From contig JAZGTH010000040.1 in NCBI GenBank assembly GCA_036877525.1, forward strand, positions 3,362,001 through 3,426,000: DNA of 64,000 nt, given 5' to 3'. The position numbers and the translations under genes were made by a program. Shown here piece by piece: positions 37,901-49,800 of the stretch; within the stretch, counting starts at the first letter, position 1; each line of letters begins with the position of its first letter. Source of the stretch: Chromobotia macracanthus (lineage: Eukaryota; Chordata; Actinopteri; Cypriniformes; Botiidae). Below the pieces are notes generated by a model that worked only from the letters and a program-made list of their open reading frames with translations, did no database searches and was not told the DNA's origin.

Positions 37901-40311
37901 ACACCTCTGTGGTTTCATCCACACAAAGTGGACTCTGTATAAACTTAGAAAACATTTTCCAATGTTCCCTACATACTTGAACCTGTGCTTTACCAGTCAC
38001 AGGTTGCCCAAATGAGCGCCTGTTTAAAAGTACATGCTTTGAGTTACATGTCTGGCAGACAGTCAATTTTGTAATTTTTATTTTTCTCTTTGAAAGACCC
38101 CATAAAATATTTGAAAATGTTCATGTATAAGATACATTATTGTCTGCCTGTTTTATTACAGAAATATTGATTCATCCTGCAGAAAACTGACTTTGTCAAA
38201 TGATTTTACTAGGTCTTTAAAATTATTTTGATGCATTGAACAAAAAGAAACCTTCACTCACTTTGCACAAACCTCTATGTTAAACTCATCATCACCCAAA
38301 CTCATTTCTTGTGGGGCGTTTATGGTCACTTCAAACTTAGATAAAACTGTAAATCAAGTAAAGAGAAACCATGCAAAAGATTAGAAATGACGTCTGATGC
38401 AATATCAGAAATGTTCTGTGGTATTGTTACTTACCATACTTTTTCACTTCAAAATAATGTACGATCATCCTGTCATCAATGTAAACTCTCAGTTTGTACA
38501 TGCCTTGACAAGCTTCTGGGTTTAACTCATGAGAAAGCTGCAATATCCAACTTGTTGAGGAAATGTTTGTCCACTGATCAATCCTGTTGTTTTGATTATC
38601 CTGAAATAAAATGACATGAAATAACTTCATTTGCCATATTCTGCAACATCCATCCTGACTATTACTGAAAGAATCTGTAATCAACAACTACAACAAAATT
38701 ATGAAGTTTAAAATTGATTAAAAGATTAAAATAATTTGCATGTCAAAGGTGTGTGTTTCATGTACTTACCTCAAGCACTACTTCCCTGTACTAAAAAACA
38801 AATACACATTTAGGAGGTTGCAATTTTACATAAATCCAGTGTGCAAATTATATGTTGTATTAATTGTTGTATTTTATACTTAACACCATATTACCAGAAT
38901 TTGGTGTGTGCATTTGGAATTATACAAAACTGTTGTTTTTTCTTCAATAGCTACAAACCGTTTGATCCAAGGGTACAAAATTGTTATCCACGGTAACAAC
39001 TCTAAAATTCACTGTAAAATGAGAAAGGTGTGATTATTTGGGATTAATATCTTATTTCCTTTCATATCGGTTTAATTTAAAATTGAAATCAAATATGCAT
39101 TACTAAAATAACACATTTTAAACTAAAATGTAATTCAATTTAAGCATTTGGCACTTTCACCCAAAGCAACTTACAGTGCATTTAAGTTATACATCTGATC
39201 AGTATGTGTGTTCCCTGGGAATAGAACCCATCACCTTTGTACTGCTAACGCAATGCTCTACCAACTAAGCTATAGGAACACGAATTAAAGCAACTTCTCT
39301 TCTACAAAGACATTAATGCATGATGGTAAATACATATTCCAAAACTGAGAGTGTAAATCTTAATATAATTCAGATTTAATAATTTTTCCGTCATGTAACA
39401 TGACTTGGCACAGGTAAGAGCAATTCTTAAACATTGATTTAAGGTGGGAAACTCTGCATCTTACCTGTTTGTCCTGGATTATAGATGGGTTTGTCAGTCT
39501 GGATATAGGTCAAGGGATTGTAATATCTAAACATGACTCTTCTCTCTTCAGTTATCTTAAAAGACTCCCCCTTAATTTCCACCTTCATTGTCTGCACTGA
39601 ATCTCCTTTAACAAGTGGAGCCTGATGAGAAATAATATTCAGTTTTCACAGCTTGTTCAAAAACACCATTTACAATAATGAAATAAGATGATAATAATCA
39701 TATTTTGATCTTGTTAATTATCATGCAGATTTTTTGGTATCAGACCTGGAAGTTGAAGCAGCGATGAAACTCTTGCTCTGATTTCTCCTGCAGCAGTAAT
39801 GTGCTCTTGTGACCATCAACAACATGAATGTTCATTACAAGACTTTCATTGGGCTTCAGGAGACTCGCACACAGTTTGGCTTCAGATCCTGACTGAATCA
39901 CTGCAGGAAATGTCACCATGAAAGAGCTGTCGAGAAACATCAAAGTACACAAAGATTTCCCGAAATGTCAGATACAATTAGGAAACCAACTTTAGGAAAC
40001 CAACCAAACGGCAAACTTTTTTATGTTTTTGTTAAATACCAGATCTGCCTAATGTCTAAGCAATGTAAAACAAGCAGGTTTATAATAGTGGCTCAATACA
40101 TTCAATGTGTGACAGCTTTCAATTCAGTATCAGTAAAGGTTTGTATTTAGATACTTCTAAATTTTTTGATATTTCAAAGTGTTATTACTATCTCAAGATA
40201 TTTGACACTATTGAAAGTTACTTACGGCCCTGAAGTTTGTCCATGGACAGACGGCAAGAGGAAAGAGGCTGAAAGGAGCCATTTCCAAATATAAAACTTA
40301 TTCAAAGCCAT
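28903..40311 (-). CDS. a2ml: Alpha-2-macroglobulin-like protein, copy D (complete, 34 coding exons)
   Basis: Exons 1-34: 40226-40311, 39746-39926, 39465-39621, 38959-39011, 38770-38790, 38435-38600, 38262-38346, 37905-38019, 37689-37809, 37485-37594, 37240-37410, 36922-37152, 36572-36784, 36144-36287, 35674-35799, 35502-35595, 33801-33912, 32967-33192, 32763-32889, 32553-32674, 32416-32467, 32232-32315, 31959-32135, 31784-31859, 31161-31317, 31000-31074, 30752-30914, 30439-30632, 30118-30330, 29901-30013, 29700-29781, 29477-29557, 29254-29359, 28903-28943. Total 4275 nt (1424 residues), phases consistent. GCGEQ thioester in exon 23. It differs from B and C by one codon fewer in exon 12, two fewer in exon 14, one fewer in exon 30, a Pro/Ser/Arg-rich bait, and KPNR instead of RPRR in exon 15. 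Exon 15 has a weak acceptor next to a hairpin. This is the only intact member of the D/E/F subgroup seen. Confidence 0.9.
33561..33590. repeat. 30-base perfect palindrome in copy D intron 17
   Basis: CATCTCAGGTTACA, two bases, then its exact reverse complement. Also in E (48527-48556). In F the same place carries an extra stretch with GTTCCCTGAGAAAGGGAAC, so the palindrome arose by loss of that stretch. It lies inside a longer cyprinid-type interspersed repeat (about 33250-33640). Confidence 0.7.
33801..35595 (-). other. Bait-region exons 16 and 17 of copy D
   Basis: Exon 16 (35502-35595) reads SVGLKTATNLVVRQPYC and ends PYHLQPSPG. Exon 17 (33801-33912, 112 bp) reads SGRGYSVRVSTSPPPPLVK then TVRTILPETWIWQLSKVG. 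The run of four prolines and the Leu in LPETW (Phe in B and C) set it apart. The two exons are separated by a 1.6 kb intron holding retroposon debris. Confidence 0.85.
34440..35035 (+). mobile_element. LINE/SINE 3' fragment in copy D intron 16
   Basis: Contains a LINE-like C-terminal coding remnant (KHLKTCLFHEYL in the plus frame, 34770-34810) and ends in TTGTAAGTTGCTTTGAAAAA, AAGCGTCTGCTAAATG, the shared 3' tail of many fish L2-type LINEs and their SINEs. Also present in E (about 49400-49985). Left edge uncertain. Confidence 0.5.
35814..35848. repeat. Perfect hairpin beside the exon 15 acceptor of copy D
   Basis: 15-base arms ATTGATTAAACATAT / ATATGTTTAATCAAT with a 5-base loop, 14 bases upstream (gene sense) of the exon 15 acceptor. 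The same hairpin is in copy E (50744-50778). Confidence 0.75.
36360..36545. repeat. Interspersed repeat in copy D intron 13
   Basis: Has the GGTTTATAAGGACTCTCCA ... TATACTGTACAAATTG ... CCCTAACCCTCAC order of a repeat found widely in cyprinid introns. Copy E has it at about 51290-51475. The C-rich stretch is not telomeric. Confidence 0.45.
39140..39285 (-). mobile_element. tRNA-derived SINE in copy D intron 3
   Basis: On the minus strand: A-box TAGCTTAGTTGGTAGAGCAT, B-box GGGTTCTATTCCC, then the conserved tail TAAGTTGCTTTGGGTGAAAG. A clear fish tRNA-SINE layout. Copy E carries it at 53832-53977. Confidence 0.7.
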
Positions 40312-40358
40312 GAAGAAGACTGATAATGTAGAAGACACTATGAACACAACTTTGTGTC

Positions 40359-40430
40359 TTTTAAAGGGGCACTCATCGGCAAAGAGGTATTGAGAAAATA
40401 TTTACATTCATTATCAAATTAATGATTAAT
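40359..40430 (-). promoter_or_regulatory. Candidate promoter of copy D
   Basis: TATA-like CCTTTAAAA (40359-40367) and the HNF1-like ATTAATCATTAAT (40418-40430), as in copies C and E. Confidence 0.4.
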
Positions 40431-41102
40431 CTGCTGAAGTCCCTCCAATTTATGTGATGCTGCTTATATATAAAATCTGATAATTGATAAATGCGTTCTC
40501 TCTTAAAACATGTCTCCTCCAATACTATGCAAAGCATAAATTATTAAAATAAGATGGAAAAGAAAAACAAACATGTGATTTTTACCTCTTAGTCATCCAC
40601 AGTGACTATTTACTGATTCTGATACAAAGCTGATAAACATTACTTTATCCTGTCCAATTTTATAAGCATCAACTTAGTGAAGACAGAATATTACATCACA
40701 CCCATACGTATTCTAACAATTGACTACAAATCCTTTACCTATATTCATGATAAAAAAATAAAAATGCAGTCACTGATTGCATTTTGGCCCGTTTACACTG
40801 TTGGCCTGTTTACACTGTTGCAAACTTACTCCCACCTTTTTGTGTTAGAGGTTAAACTGGCATCCGATCAGTCTTTCCCGACATTTATTGCGACATTTAT
40901 GTGTATTTTTGAGTGTCATGATAAGTTCAGTCTAGGTGCACCAAAAGATGTATTTTCACTTAAACGTGACACTAATCCAAATCTGGTTTTAAATTAAATT
41001 AAAATAAGTTAATGAGCAAGTGCATGAAATATCAGTTTTTAAAACTACTATCTCCTTACCTTGCCGCAATTTGCAATGGCATGTTTATTTTTACTGTCGT
41101 GG

Positions 41103-41205
41103 TCTGACGTCACAGGATATATCAGTCTGACGTGACAGGATATATCAGTCTGACGTCACAGGATATATCAGTTTGACGTCACAGGATATATCAGTTTGAC
41201 GTCAC
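41103..41205. repeat. 23-bp minisatellite containing CRE palindromes (D-E spacer)
   Basis: Four full units plus a partial fifth. Each unit starts T(C/T)TGACGTCACAGG and ends ATATATCAG. Units 1, 3, 4 and 5 carry a perfect TGACGTCA, the full CREB/ATF site; unit 2 has TGACGTGA. The E-F spacer has one unit fewer (55800-55879). Confidence 0.9.
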
Positions 41206-41639
41206 TCGTCCAGGTTGTGATAAGTTTGTTTGTAGTTTGTTTGTAGTCGATTCCCCCTTTTCACAATATAAGATGAGAAATGCCGATGCACAACAAACAA
41301 TACTACAGTAACTTGCAGTTTTATGTTTCAAACAGAGATGGCAACAAAGAGGCAAAAATGAACAAATATGTTCATAAACTTACATGAGATGTCGCTCATA
41401 CTTGCGTATTAGTGGTTAAACAAGCTGGTGGTAGCAATCGTGTTGGGATGACACCGAAAACCTGATTTAAGCGTATTTGTAAATGTTGAAATTAATACAA
41501 ATAAGTGAAGTATTGTTCGTGTTAACTACTATATTTAACTAATGTTAACCAATACAACCTTACTGTAAATTTTTATTATTTTCATAAGAAAAACTCGCAG
41601 CGCGTAATGTTAATTCCTTCATTACTGCCGCTTGCGGTC

Positions 41640-41719
41640 GCGCTGGTGTAGCTCAGGGGTTACTTCAAGGTAAAAAACCCTATAGCAGACTTTCTGGTAT
41701 AGACTCGAACCCCGGGCGC
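41640..41719 (+). repeat. tRNA-like sequence 1 in D-E spacer
   Basis: GCGCTGGTGTAGCTCAGGGG start with an A box and ACTCGAACCCCGGGCGC end with a B-box-like element. The anticodon region is not tRNA-like, so a relic or SINE head is more likely. Confidence 0.4.
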
Positions 41720-41881
41720 AGGCTGGCGTTTTATTTAATTAAACTGCGTTTAAACCCTACTACACGATTTTCACAACTGTTGAACGTATACGTCGTATAC
41801 TATGACTTCTATATCGTCATATATTATCTGAGACCACAGTACCAGAAATGGGATTAAAGCGAGTTTAGTGCGTGTAACCAT

Positions 41882-41960
41882 TGCGCTGACATAGCCCAGG
41901 GGTTACTTCTGTAATCAAGCGATAACAAACCTCCCGTCTCGGGATCGAACCCCGGGCGCA
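41882..41960 (+). repeat. tRNA-like sequence 2 in D-E spacer
   Basis: TGCGC at the start pairs with GCGCA at the end. GGGATCGAACCCC forms a T-arm-like hairpin. The D-arm (ATAGCCCAGGGGTTAC) is weaker than in its relative at 26933-27012. Confidence 0.45.
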
Positions 41961-42882
41961 ACTCAGCGTTTTCTATTATTTTGGTTTGTTTAAGCTGCGT
42001 TTAATCGCTATTAAATCGTTTTCATAGTAAGTTGTTTTAAAGGGAACCCCTGCGCCATTAGAAATTGTACAATGTAAGTTATAGGAGTTGCTTCCTATTC
42101 ATGTAAATGTTGCTCTAGATGCGCCTCTCATCATGCGATCAAAACCGGAGCGCAACCTCCCCCATCTAATCTGATCAACATGAAACGAGCCTCACATTAA
42201 TGTCCGCGACAGCAATTTACATGTTGCTGTTGTTTAAAGTTTCGTGTTGTAGCTGCTTGTTTTAACATTGCGTGTATTTACACGCTTTCACCAGAAGGCG
42301 TCGCAAGCGTGCCGGGTTCGAACCTCTCATAATCGGTTCAATTGATTCAGAAAGATGAATCAATTTCTTTCCATCGCTAGATGAACCTATTTCAAGATGC
42401 ATGTACAAGACGCATATTTGCAATGGGTGAACCCTGCTCTGAACAAATGTTATAGTAGTGACTGAAACACAAGGCGACGCAACGTTAAAGGGTAAGACGT
42501 GAATGAAAATGCATGTTTCGTTTGCTTCCTCCACGATCAATGTTATAATGATTATGATTAGATGCAGAAAATGCACGCATGTTTTTTAATGTGCATGTCT
42601 AACTGTCCAGATAGCGCTGGTACATGGCTATCAGTCCTTTATGTTGAGACAAATATCATTTCAGTTCATAAGAATGATCAGTCTGCTATGTAGTTTATAG
42701 TTAGCCAGATGCCTCTAAAATAATTAGGGTTGCTACCTAAAATATTTCTGTAACTGATTATAAACAACATAAATAATCCGATTATAACACCTGGACTGGT
42801 ACTTCTGTGTTAAACTTACCCACTCTAATTGTCTTAATAAAAATATTTATATTATATACATTTTATTTATATGGACTTTCAG

Positions 42883-43120
42883 GCAACAGAAAAGTTCAGA
42901 ACCTGATGTCAATGTTCCAGTCATTGAAGAAGGTATTAGACTAAACAAAATTAGTTTTATTTATTTGACAGGTTTGGGGATTTAATGTCTGTTTTACTCT
43001 TAAGGGGCAGTTGCTACTGCGGAGGACCCATCAGCTATCACAACTATTCAGTCTGCTTCTACATTCTCCTCTGAGCAGCCGATTAAATATCTCTTCAAGA
43101 CCGAAGGAGCTGGGGGTCAG
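42883..43120 (+). pseudogene. usf1: USF1-like gene fragment, copy 2
   Basis: Exons 42883-42932 and 43005-43120, same frame and splice sites as the first fragment, with one silent change in the first codon of the second exon. No downstream USF1 exons before copy E. Confidence 0.7.
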
Positions 43121-43815
43121 GTAGGGGAGCTGTACCCTCCCACAGGGCAGGTAGGAGATGAGGAGGAGGGGAAGATTTAAACACTTAAGTGAGAACTTAC
43201 GCCCAGTTATATCCATCCCAATCATCAGAGACAAATTGTCATTTTCACCTGGTGTTTACATGTTTCTCAAATGCATTTTTGTGACCACTTATAATCATAT
43301 TTTGTAGAAAGGAGGGTCTGATTTCATGACTACGTTCATCAACGTGGTGCTGTTGCACCTGTTTAAGATTTTGCCTTAAGAGCCACAATGGTTACAAACT
43401 CTGTCTCTGCCTCCCTACATTGGTATATTAAACATGATTCATAAACCAATTAAGAGAAAACACAAAACAAAATTAAAAATTAATTGATAGCATTATTATT
43501 TTATTGTTTCAATAGATACTGTGATAGTACTATTACCATGAATTGTTTTGGTCATGTTATATGTGTACTAAAAAAATCAGATACCGCTATAGCCCAATTC
43601 TAAAATAATTAATCATGGATAGTTTCTGGTTGTCAAACTTAGTGGGCATATCTTCATATATTGTGAGGCTGTTATGTTAAAGCTACTTTAGGTTTGGTGT
43701 TTAATCAGTGTGAACTATCAATTTGTCACGTGACAACAAAATGCTCACCAAAGAAAATTCCAAAATTGCCTAGAATAAACAATAAAGTAACTGAAGATAA
43801 AATAAGATTAAAATT

Positions 43816-43821
43816 TTTATT
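43816..43821 (-). terminator. Poly(A) signal of copy E
   Basis: AATAAA on the minus strand about 40 bases past the TAA at 43860-43862. Confidence 0.55.
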
Positions 43822-43859
43822 TAAATCGAACTTCGTCCACAATGAGCTGCAGCTGAAGC

Positions 43860-46800
43860 TTATTCACAGTGGAAGGAGTACTCGGTCTCTGACTGATCAC
43901 CTGAAGAAAATATAAAATGTTATTACTCATAGAAAAGATGTAAAATAACCACAGGGATGACAGATAATGTGTTTCTAGGCAACAACGCTCATTTCCGTTG
44001 CACGTTAGTATGTCCCAGAACTTGCATACTATTTTTTAACACATTAACAGGTATATACTTTCCACAAAAACAGTGTATACTTTTAGAGTATAGCATAAGT
44101 CGGTGAACTGAGTTCATTTTATATAACGTAAGACTGATTAAAAGTGCACAGTAATTAAAAAGTATGCATCACATGTTCAATATGTACAAAACTGGCATAT
44201 CAAATCTTACTTGTTTGGTAGTAATCATAGACTTTGATCACGGCTGGTTTAAGGTTCTTGACTGGTAGAACCTGTTTTAATTGTATTCGATAATTCATAG
44301 GAATATCTTTTGGAACCTGCAGAACAAATAGAGGAACAAAATGTGTATGAATAAACTATATGCATTTGATATTATATAATGTTATTATATAGATAATTTA
44401 TATAAATGCTCAAAATATGTGCAGTTGTCTCACCTCCTTCAAATACACAATAACATGATCATCTTTAGAATCCACCCGCTCCACGAATGGTGCATACATC
44501 TGAGGAGTGCCAAGCTGTGGGAAGAAATTATTTTAATCATTTATTTTAATTATTGTTAAGAAACATGTGAAACATCTGATACTGAGTTTTTCTTGAGACA
44601 TCAAATCTCATAACATGAACTGTTTGTGATTCATCACTTTAAACAATGAAACACACCAATGATGTATCAGCTGTGAATCCTGATAAGAGCTTAATGTCCA
44701 CAATGACCATGTTTGTACTTTCCTGGGGACCATTATATCTGTAAAAGATTAAAATGGAAAGGGTTGATTTCTTAAATACATTAACAAAAATACACCTTAA
44801 GCAGGATAAATAGTACAAACAAAGTTTGTTATTTAGAATGTGTAGAAGAATGCCTACTTGACAGTAAAATTCAGATTATGGTGTTTAAATGTAGTATGTG
44901 CTTCAAATGTAGCTTCAACACTCAATGATTTATTCTCACTAGTGGTGGGAATGTTGTAGAATAGAGCCACCTGTAATACACATAGAAACAGATTCATACA
45001 ACTTTTACAGACAAAGCTGGAAATAAACCAGAAAACCAAGGTTTTAGCAGGTAAATGGACCAGTCTCTACTAACCTGCACTGACACACAGGTTGAGCCCT
45101 TCACTTCAATACTGTATTTGCCTGGAACATCTGTCAGCTTCTTCTCCTGATACAGTAACTTGTTGTCCTGATTGACATCAAAGTGGTGAGTGTCTCCTGC
45201 TGACTGAACCGTCACTGTGCTGGAACCATCAGAGCTGAACACTTTGGTGGCGTACAAAGACAAAGCCTGAAGAGCCACAACTGTGTCCTAATAACATCAC
45301 AGCATCATCATTACAACATGGAAATGCATTGTGGGTAAAATTAACACAAGCATTTTCACTAACATTTCTTGTTCATTTGTAGTAGTTTAAGGCACCTGTG
45401 TGGAGGAGAATCCTCCATAGGCATTCTGCTGCTTCACAAGCCAGCTGATGATCCTGTTAGCATAACCCAGATCAGCTGTACTGACTGAATCTGCAGTGAG
45501 AACAGCTAGCAGAACATATGAGCTGATCTCCACTGACAGAGAACCAGAATCATCAGCAGACGCATCCTGAGACCAGTGCAGGAGACCTCCTTTAGAACAC
45601 ATGGACCAATGAGACGTAAGAACACTCAACTAACATATAAATCATTATCATGTGTTAACATTATCTGTGTTGGAAATCTCATATGATATTATCTGTCAAG
45701 AACACAATTATCTTTACCATCTGAAATAGCAACAGTGTCCAGCTCCTGTAAAAGCTGCTGTCGGGTGTCGGTGTCTTTCGCCAGACTGAAAGTGTAGGCA
45801 AGCAACGCAGTGCTGTAAGTGTTTTTAAGATTCCCAATGACAGACCTCAAGCAGGACAAAGCTTGAGTGACTACAGGATCCTGTAACACAAACAGAGAAA
45901 CAGCAGGTGAGAGTGAGTGTCATTCTTCTAATAGTTTATACTATGATCTCTGTAGATGTACTTACTGTGACTGGAGTTTCCAATTCAAGCAATGATGCAG
46001 TGATGTAGGCTGTCATGGTAACATTATCATTTACTCCACCCTGTACAGACACAGATAAAGCAACATACTGTACTAAATTAATCATTAAAATCTTTTCATA
46101 TAAATGTTTAATAAACAATCACACACCTTCATTCTGTTATTAAACAATCTTCCCTGTTGAACAAAACAGCCGTCTGAGCTCTGCCCGCTTATCAACCAAT
46201 CCTTTGCACTCTGAATAACATGTGGATCAATATATATGTATTTCTGTGCCTTGCCAAAAGACCTCAGGACAAAAGCAGTCAACCTGGAAGAAAAACGTGT
46301 CAGTTGATTTAAAGCTTTTACTTTAATGCTTAAACCTCTAATTTTAACTGAATTCTACAATTACTAATTCCATCCATTCTCTGTATCACTTAAACATATT
46401 GAAGTCACAGGGAGTGCTGGACGTACCAGCTACCTCAACAGGTGGCCAGTGCATGACAGGGCTAACACAGACAACAGCATACACACTCTCACTCACCAGT
46501 TTCCAACTGAACCTGATCAGCATTTGACTTTGGGGGAGAGCTCAGAGGAAAACCACGGCAATTAAAAGAGAACATGCAAGCTCCATAAAGAAAGGCACCC
46601 AAAGCATGCTTCCCACTGAACCACTGTGCTCCTCAATCAATAAATCAATCAATAATCAATTTATTTACATATTTACATAATTTATTTATGTTTTTTTACT
46701 TAGGTATTTAGATATTTTTTCAAAATGAGAGTGAAAATTAAATATTTACCATGTATTCTCTTCATTATGGCCACATGTGCTGTATGCGCCACTGTTGTGT

Positions 46801-49800
46801 CTGTAGTTCAGCTGTCTCTGATATCCTGTTCAGTTTGACAGTGATGGAACAGTGACTGACTATTATTCTTCATCAAAGAACAATGTTATGTTCCACTATA
46901 AATTAAACACATAATTTGCCTTACCACTCTTCAGGAAGCCGGTGGCTCTCTCTCTGATGTTTGAGGTGAGCTGCTGTGTGTTCTCCAGATACTGTAGAAT
47001 GTAAATATTGGGAGAAAGAACCGCAATGTTTTGTTCTCCACAGCCATACGGCATCTGTAATAATCCATGAAGATTCTGCAATGCACGACCCAATATGTCT
47101 CCTACAGAGGAATGCAGTGAGTTTTTTATTTTTGTATATTTAAAGTCAATAACACAAACATAAATGAAGAGTTACATTTATCTACAGTAAATGTTACCAA
47201 TGACTGAAACAGAAGATCTGGCTGATCCCTCTATCACATCCTTAGGAAGAGTCAGATCCAGCTCTTCTGACAGACTGTTGCCTAAAAACCAGAGAAAAGA
47301 TGTCAATGATCTGCAAAACAAATTTATGATATTAATATCATTGATATATTATATAATATGATATATGTTTTGTTAACAAACCCTTTGGACACAGTAACAA
47401 GCTGTGGGTCTCTGTCTTTTCAGTTCCTTCAGCCTATAGCAAAAACAAATACAACAGAACATTCATGTAAGGATCACAAGTCAGTTACAGTGTGTGTGAG
47501 ATGTTGAGGTGAGCTGACCTGTACAAGGAGACTTCGAGTAACTATGTCAATGCGTCCTCTCTCTGGCACACTCACAATCTCATTGTCACACACAGTCTGG
47601 GACTGTTCTGCTTCTGCACTTACTGTAATATTCAACACTCCTACAACACAGAAAACATGTTTTTACATGAAATTAATTAATACATTAAACAATTAAATGC
47701 ATTTATTATGAGAGTATCTGCAACTAACCAAGAACAGAAGGAGTGAGAATCCATTTAAAGGTTTTTCTTCCATTAGCACATAGACAGGATGAATACTGAT
47801 CATCAGAGAAGGCTTTAAGAGTGAAGTCAGAGGAAGCAGCTGGAGTTACTGTAACCTGTTCATGAAAGATGGAGGATTAGTTTGAGATTTCGTAGGATAG
47901 AAATGTGACAAGATGGAATGAGATACACTCACCATGATACACTTGGACAGATAGTTGAAGACGGTGGCCTTCAGCTCAAAGATCTCCCCACGGATGATGG
48001 AGTAAGGCAGAGAGAGCTCCAGGAAGAAGGGCGGGAAAACTGTCAGCTGAGCAGGAGGAGCCAGACCCAGACCTTTGGAGGACAGACAGAAGGCCTCCAT
48101 CTCCCAGGTGGTAATGATGTCAGGAACCTCCACAGGAACTTGTGTTGATCCAGAGTCTCTGTGGTGCCACACAATACAGTAAAAATACACTGGTTCCTAA
48201 CTTTGTTATTGACAGTAACTTTGCTTAAGGGAGTGGGGATTTGCAAGCTCTTTCAGTAGCCTCTACCTGCATAGACTTTGCCCTTGGCATGGTCAAAGCT
48301 ATTCTGCACCTTACAGTGATCCTCCGCACATATAAAGTTTTAAAGTCTGGATTTAAGTTCAACCCTAGGTGCGCAGGTCGTCCTTGATTGAACATCCATT
48401 TGCCTGTCCTCTACAGTGTCTGTGCCTGTGTCACACACCCTGTGGGGCAGTCATCTCCCTCAGTGTGGCATAGTGGGTATATATTTCCTACAGCATCAGT
48501 TCCTGAAAAGTTTCCTCAAAAGGAAACATCTCAGGTTACAAATGTAACCTGAGATGCTGCATCTCGCTGCCACACTGCAGGTATGTCTGCACAGTCTCTA
48601 CAGAAGAGAAATACTGCCCCAATCTGTTGTGGCCCACTTAGAGCTTGTTCCTAAACTACCTTTATATATTTTTACATATACTTCTAATTGAAATTTACAT
48701 ATACTTATATAATTATATCACATACTTTCGCACAACCACTGACAATGAAAAACTTTTTTAACATACCCCACTTTACTGAGTTGCCAGATCCATGTTTCTG
48801 GTAAAATGGTGCGAACTGTCTTCACAAGTGGTGGTGGTGGACTGGTCGACACTCTTACCGAATACCCCCTGCCACTGCCTGAATAATATTATTTCAAAAG
48901 TATGTGCCTGAATCAGTGTAACTTGTTAACCTTATGTCAACAAAGTTCCTAAGAATAAGATGTATTTGTTCAAATAAAATAGATTTTGAAATTGAGTCAA
49001 GAAAATCACATGATCAATTTTTAGCATGTGGGTATAAAAAACAATGGTTAGATTGAGCTTCTGAGACGATTTAATAATTAACAAGTATAAAAGAAAGAAA
49101 AAAATGTTTGTTATACCACACATACTTCTATTAGTCAGGACAGGAAGAATGCTATTAAGAAACATTGCCATATTTTAAATGCAGATGAGAAATGTAAAGA
49201 ATTGTTTAAGGATAATCCTTTATTTGTGCATTCTGGAGAAGAAATCTGCGGGATTACTTGGTACATGCCAATACAGCTTCTGTTGAAATGCATTCAGGAA
49301 TAATTAAGGGTTCAGCAGGCTTTCTTTAACTTCTTGTCATTCAACAAATGTGATATATTGATCATCTTGATTATATGGGTATGACCAGTCGTCAACTGAG
49401 ATAAATATGGAACAGAAATTATTACAAACTTTTAAGTTAAATTTGTCAGAGTTTTTTGTTAGAGTACGTAGCACTTTATTTTTGGATTTATTATTAATAG
49501 TTTTTGCACTGTGATCAATAAAGGAAGATCGCTAGTATCTCAGCTTGTAATCCTTTTCAGATACGAATATGACTTTCAGTGACTGAGCTTTTAACTTTTT
49601 TTGGAAGGACATCTGCACCTGTAATTCATCCAGGTGCCATATCGTGTGCATAATTGCTCGGCCTGTTTTGACTGTTTTCGGATTACCCTTTCTGTCTTGT
49701 TTGTTGTTAGGATTGTATCTATTGTTATTTGAACAGCTAAAACACCTAAAAGCCTGCCTCTTCCATGAATACCTGACACAAGTATGAAAAAAACCTACTA

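Larger units (their letters stand above)
40312..43859. other. D-E intergenic spacer
   Basis: About 3.5 kb: copy D promoter, a CRE-bearing minisatellite (41103-41205), two tRNA-like sequences, truncated USF1-like exons (42883-43120) and the copy E 3' end. No complete gene recognised. An ORF at 40677-40997 is conserved in the E-F spacer but has no recognisable domain. Confidence 0.6.

Noticed and set aside
41103..41205. CRISPR-like array
   Set aside because: Units are directly adjacent with no unique spacers, in a vertebrate gene cluster; a minisatellite.
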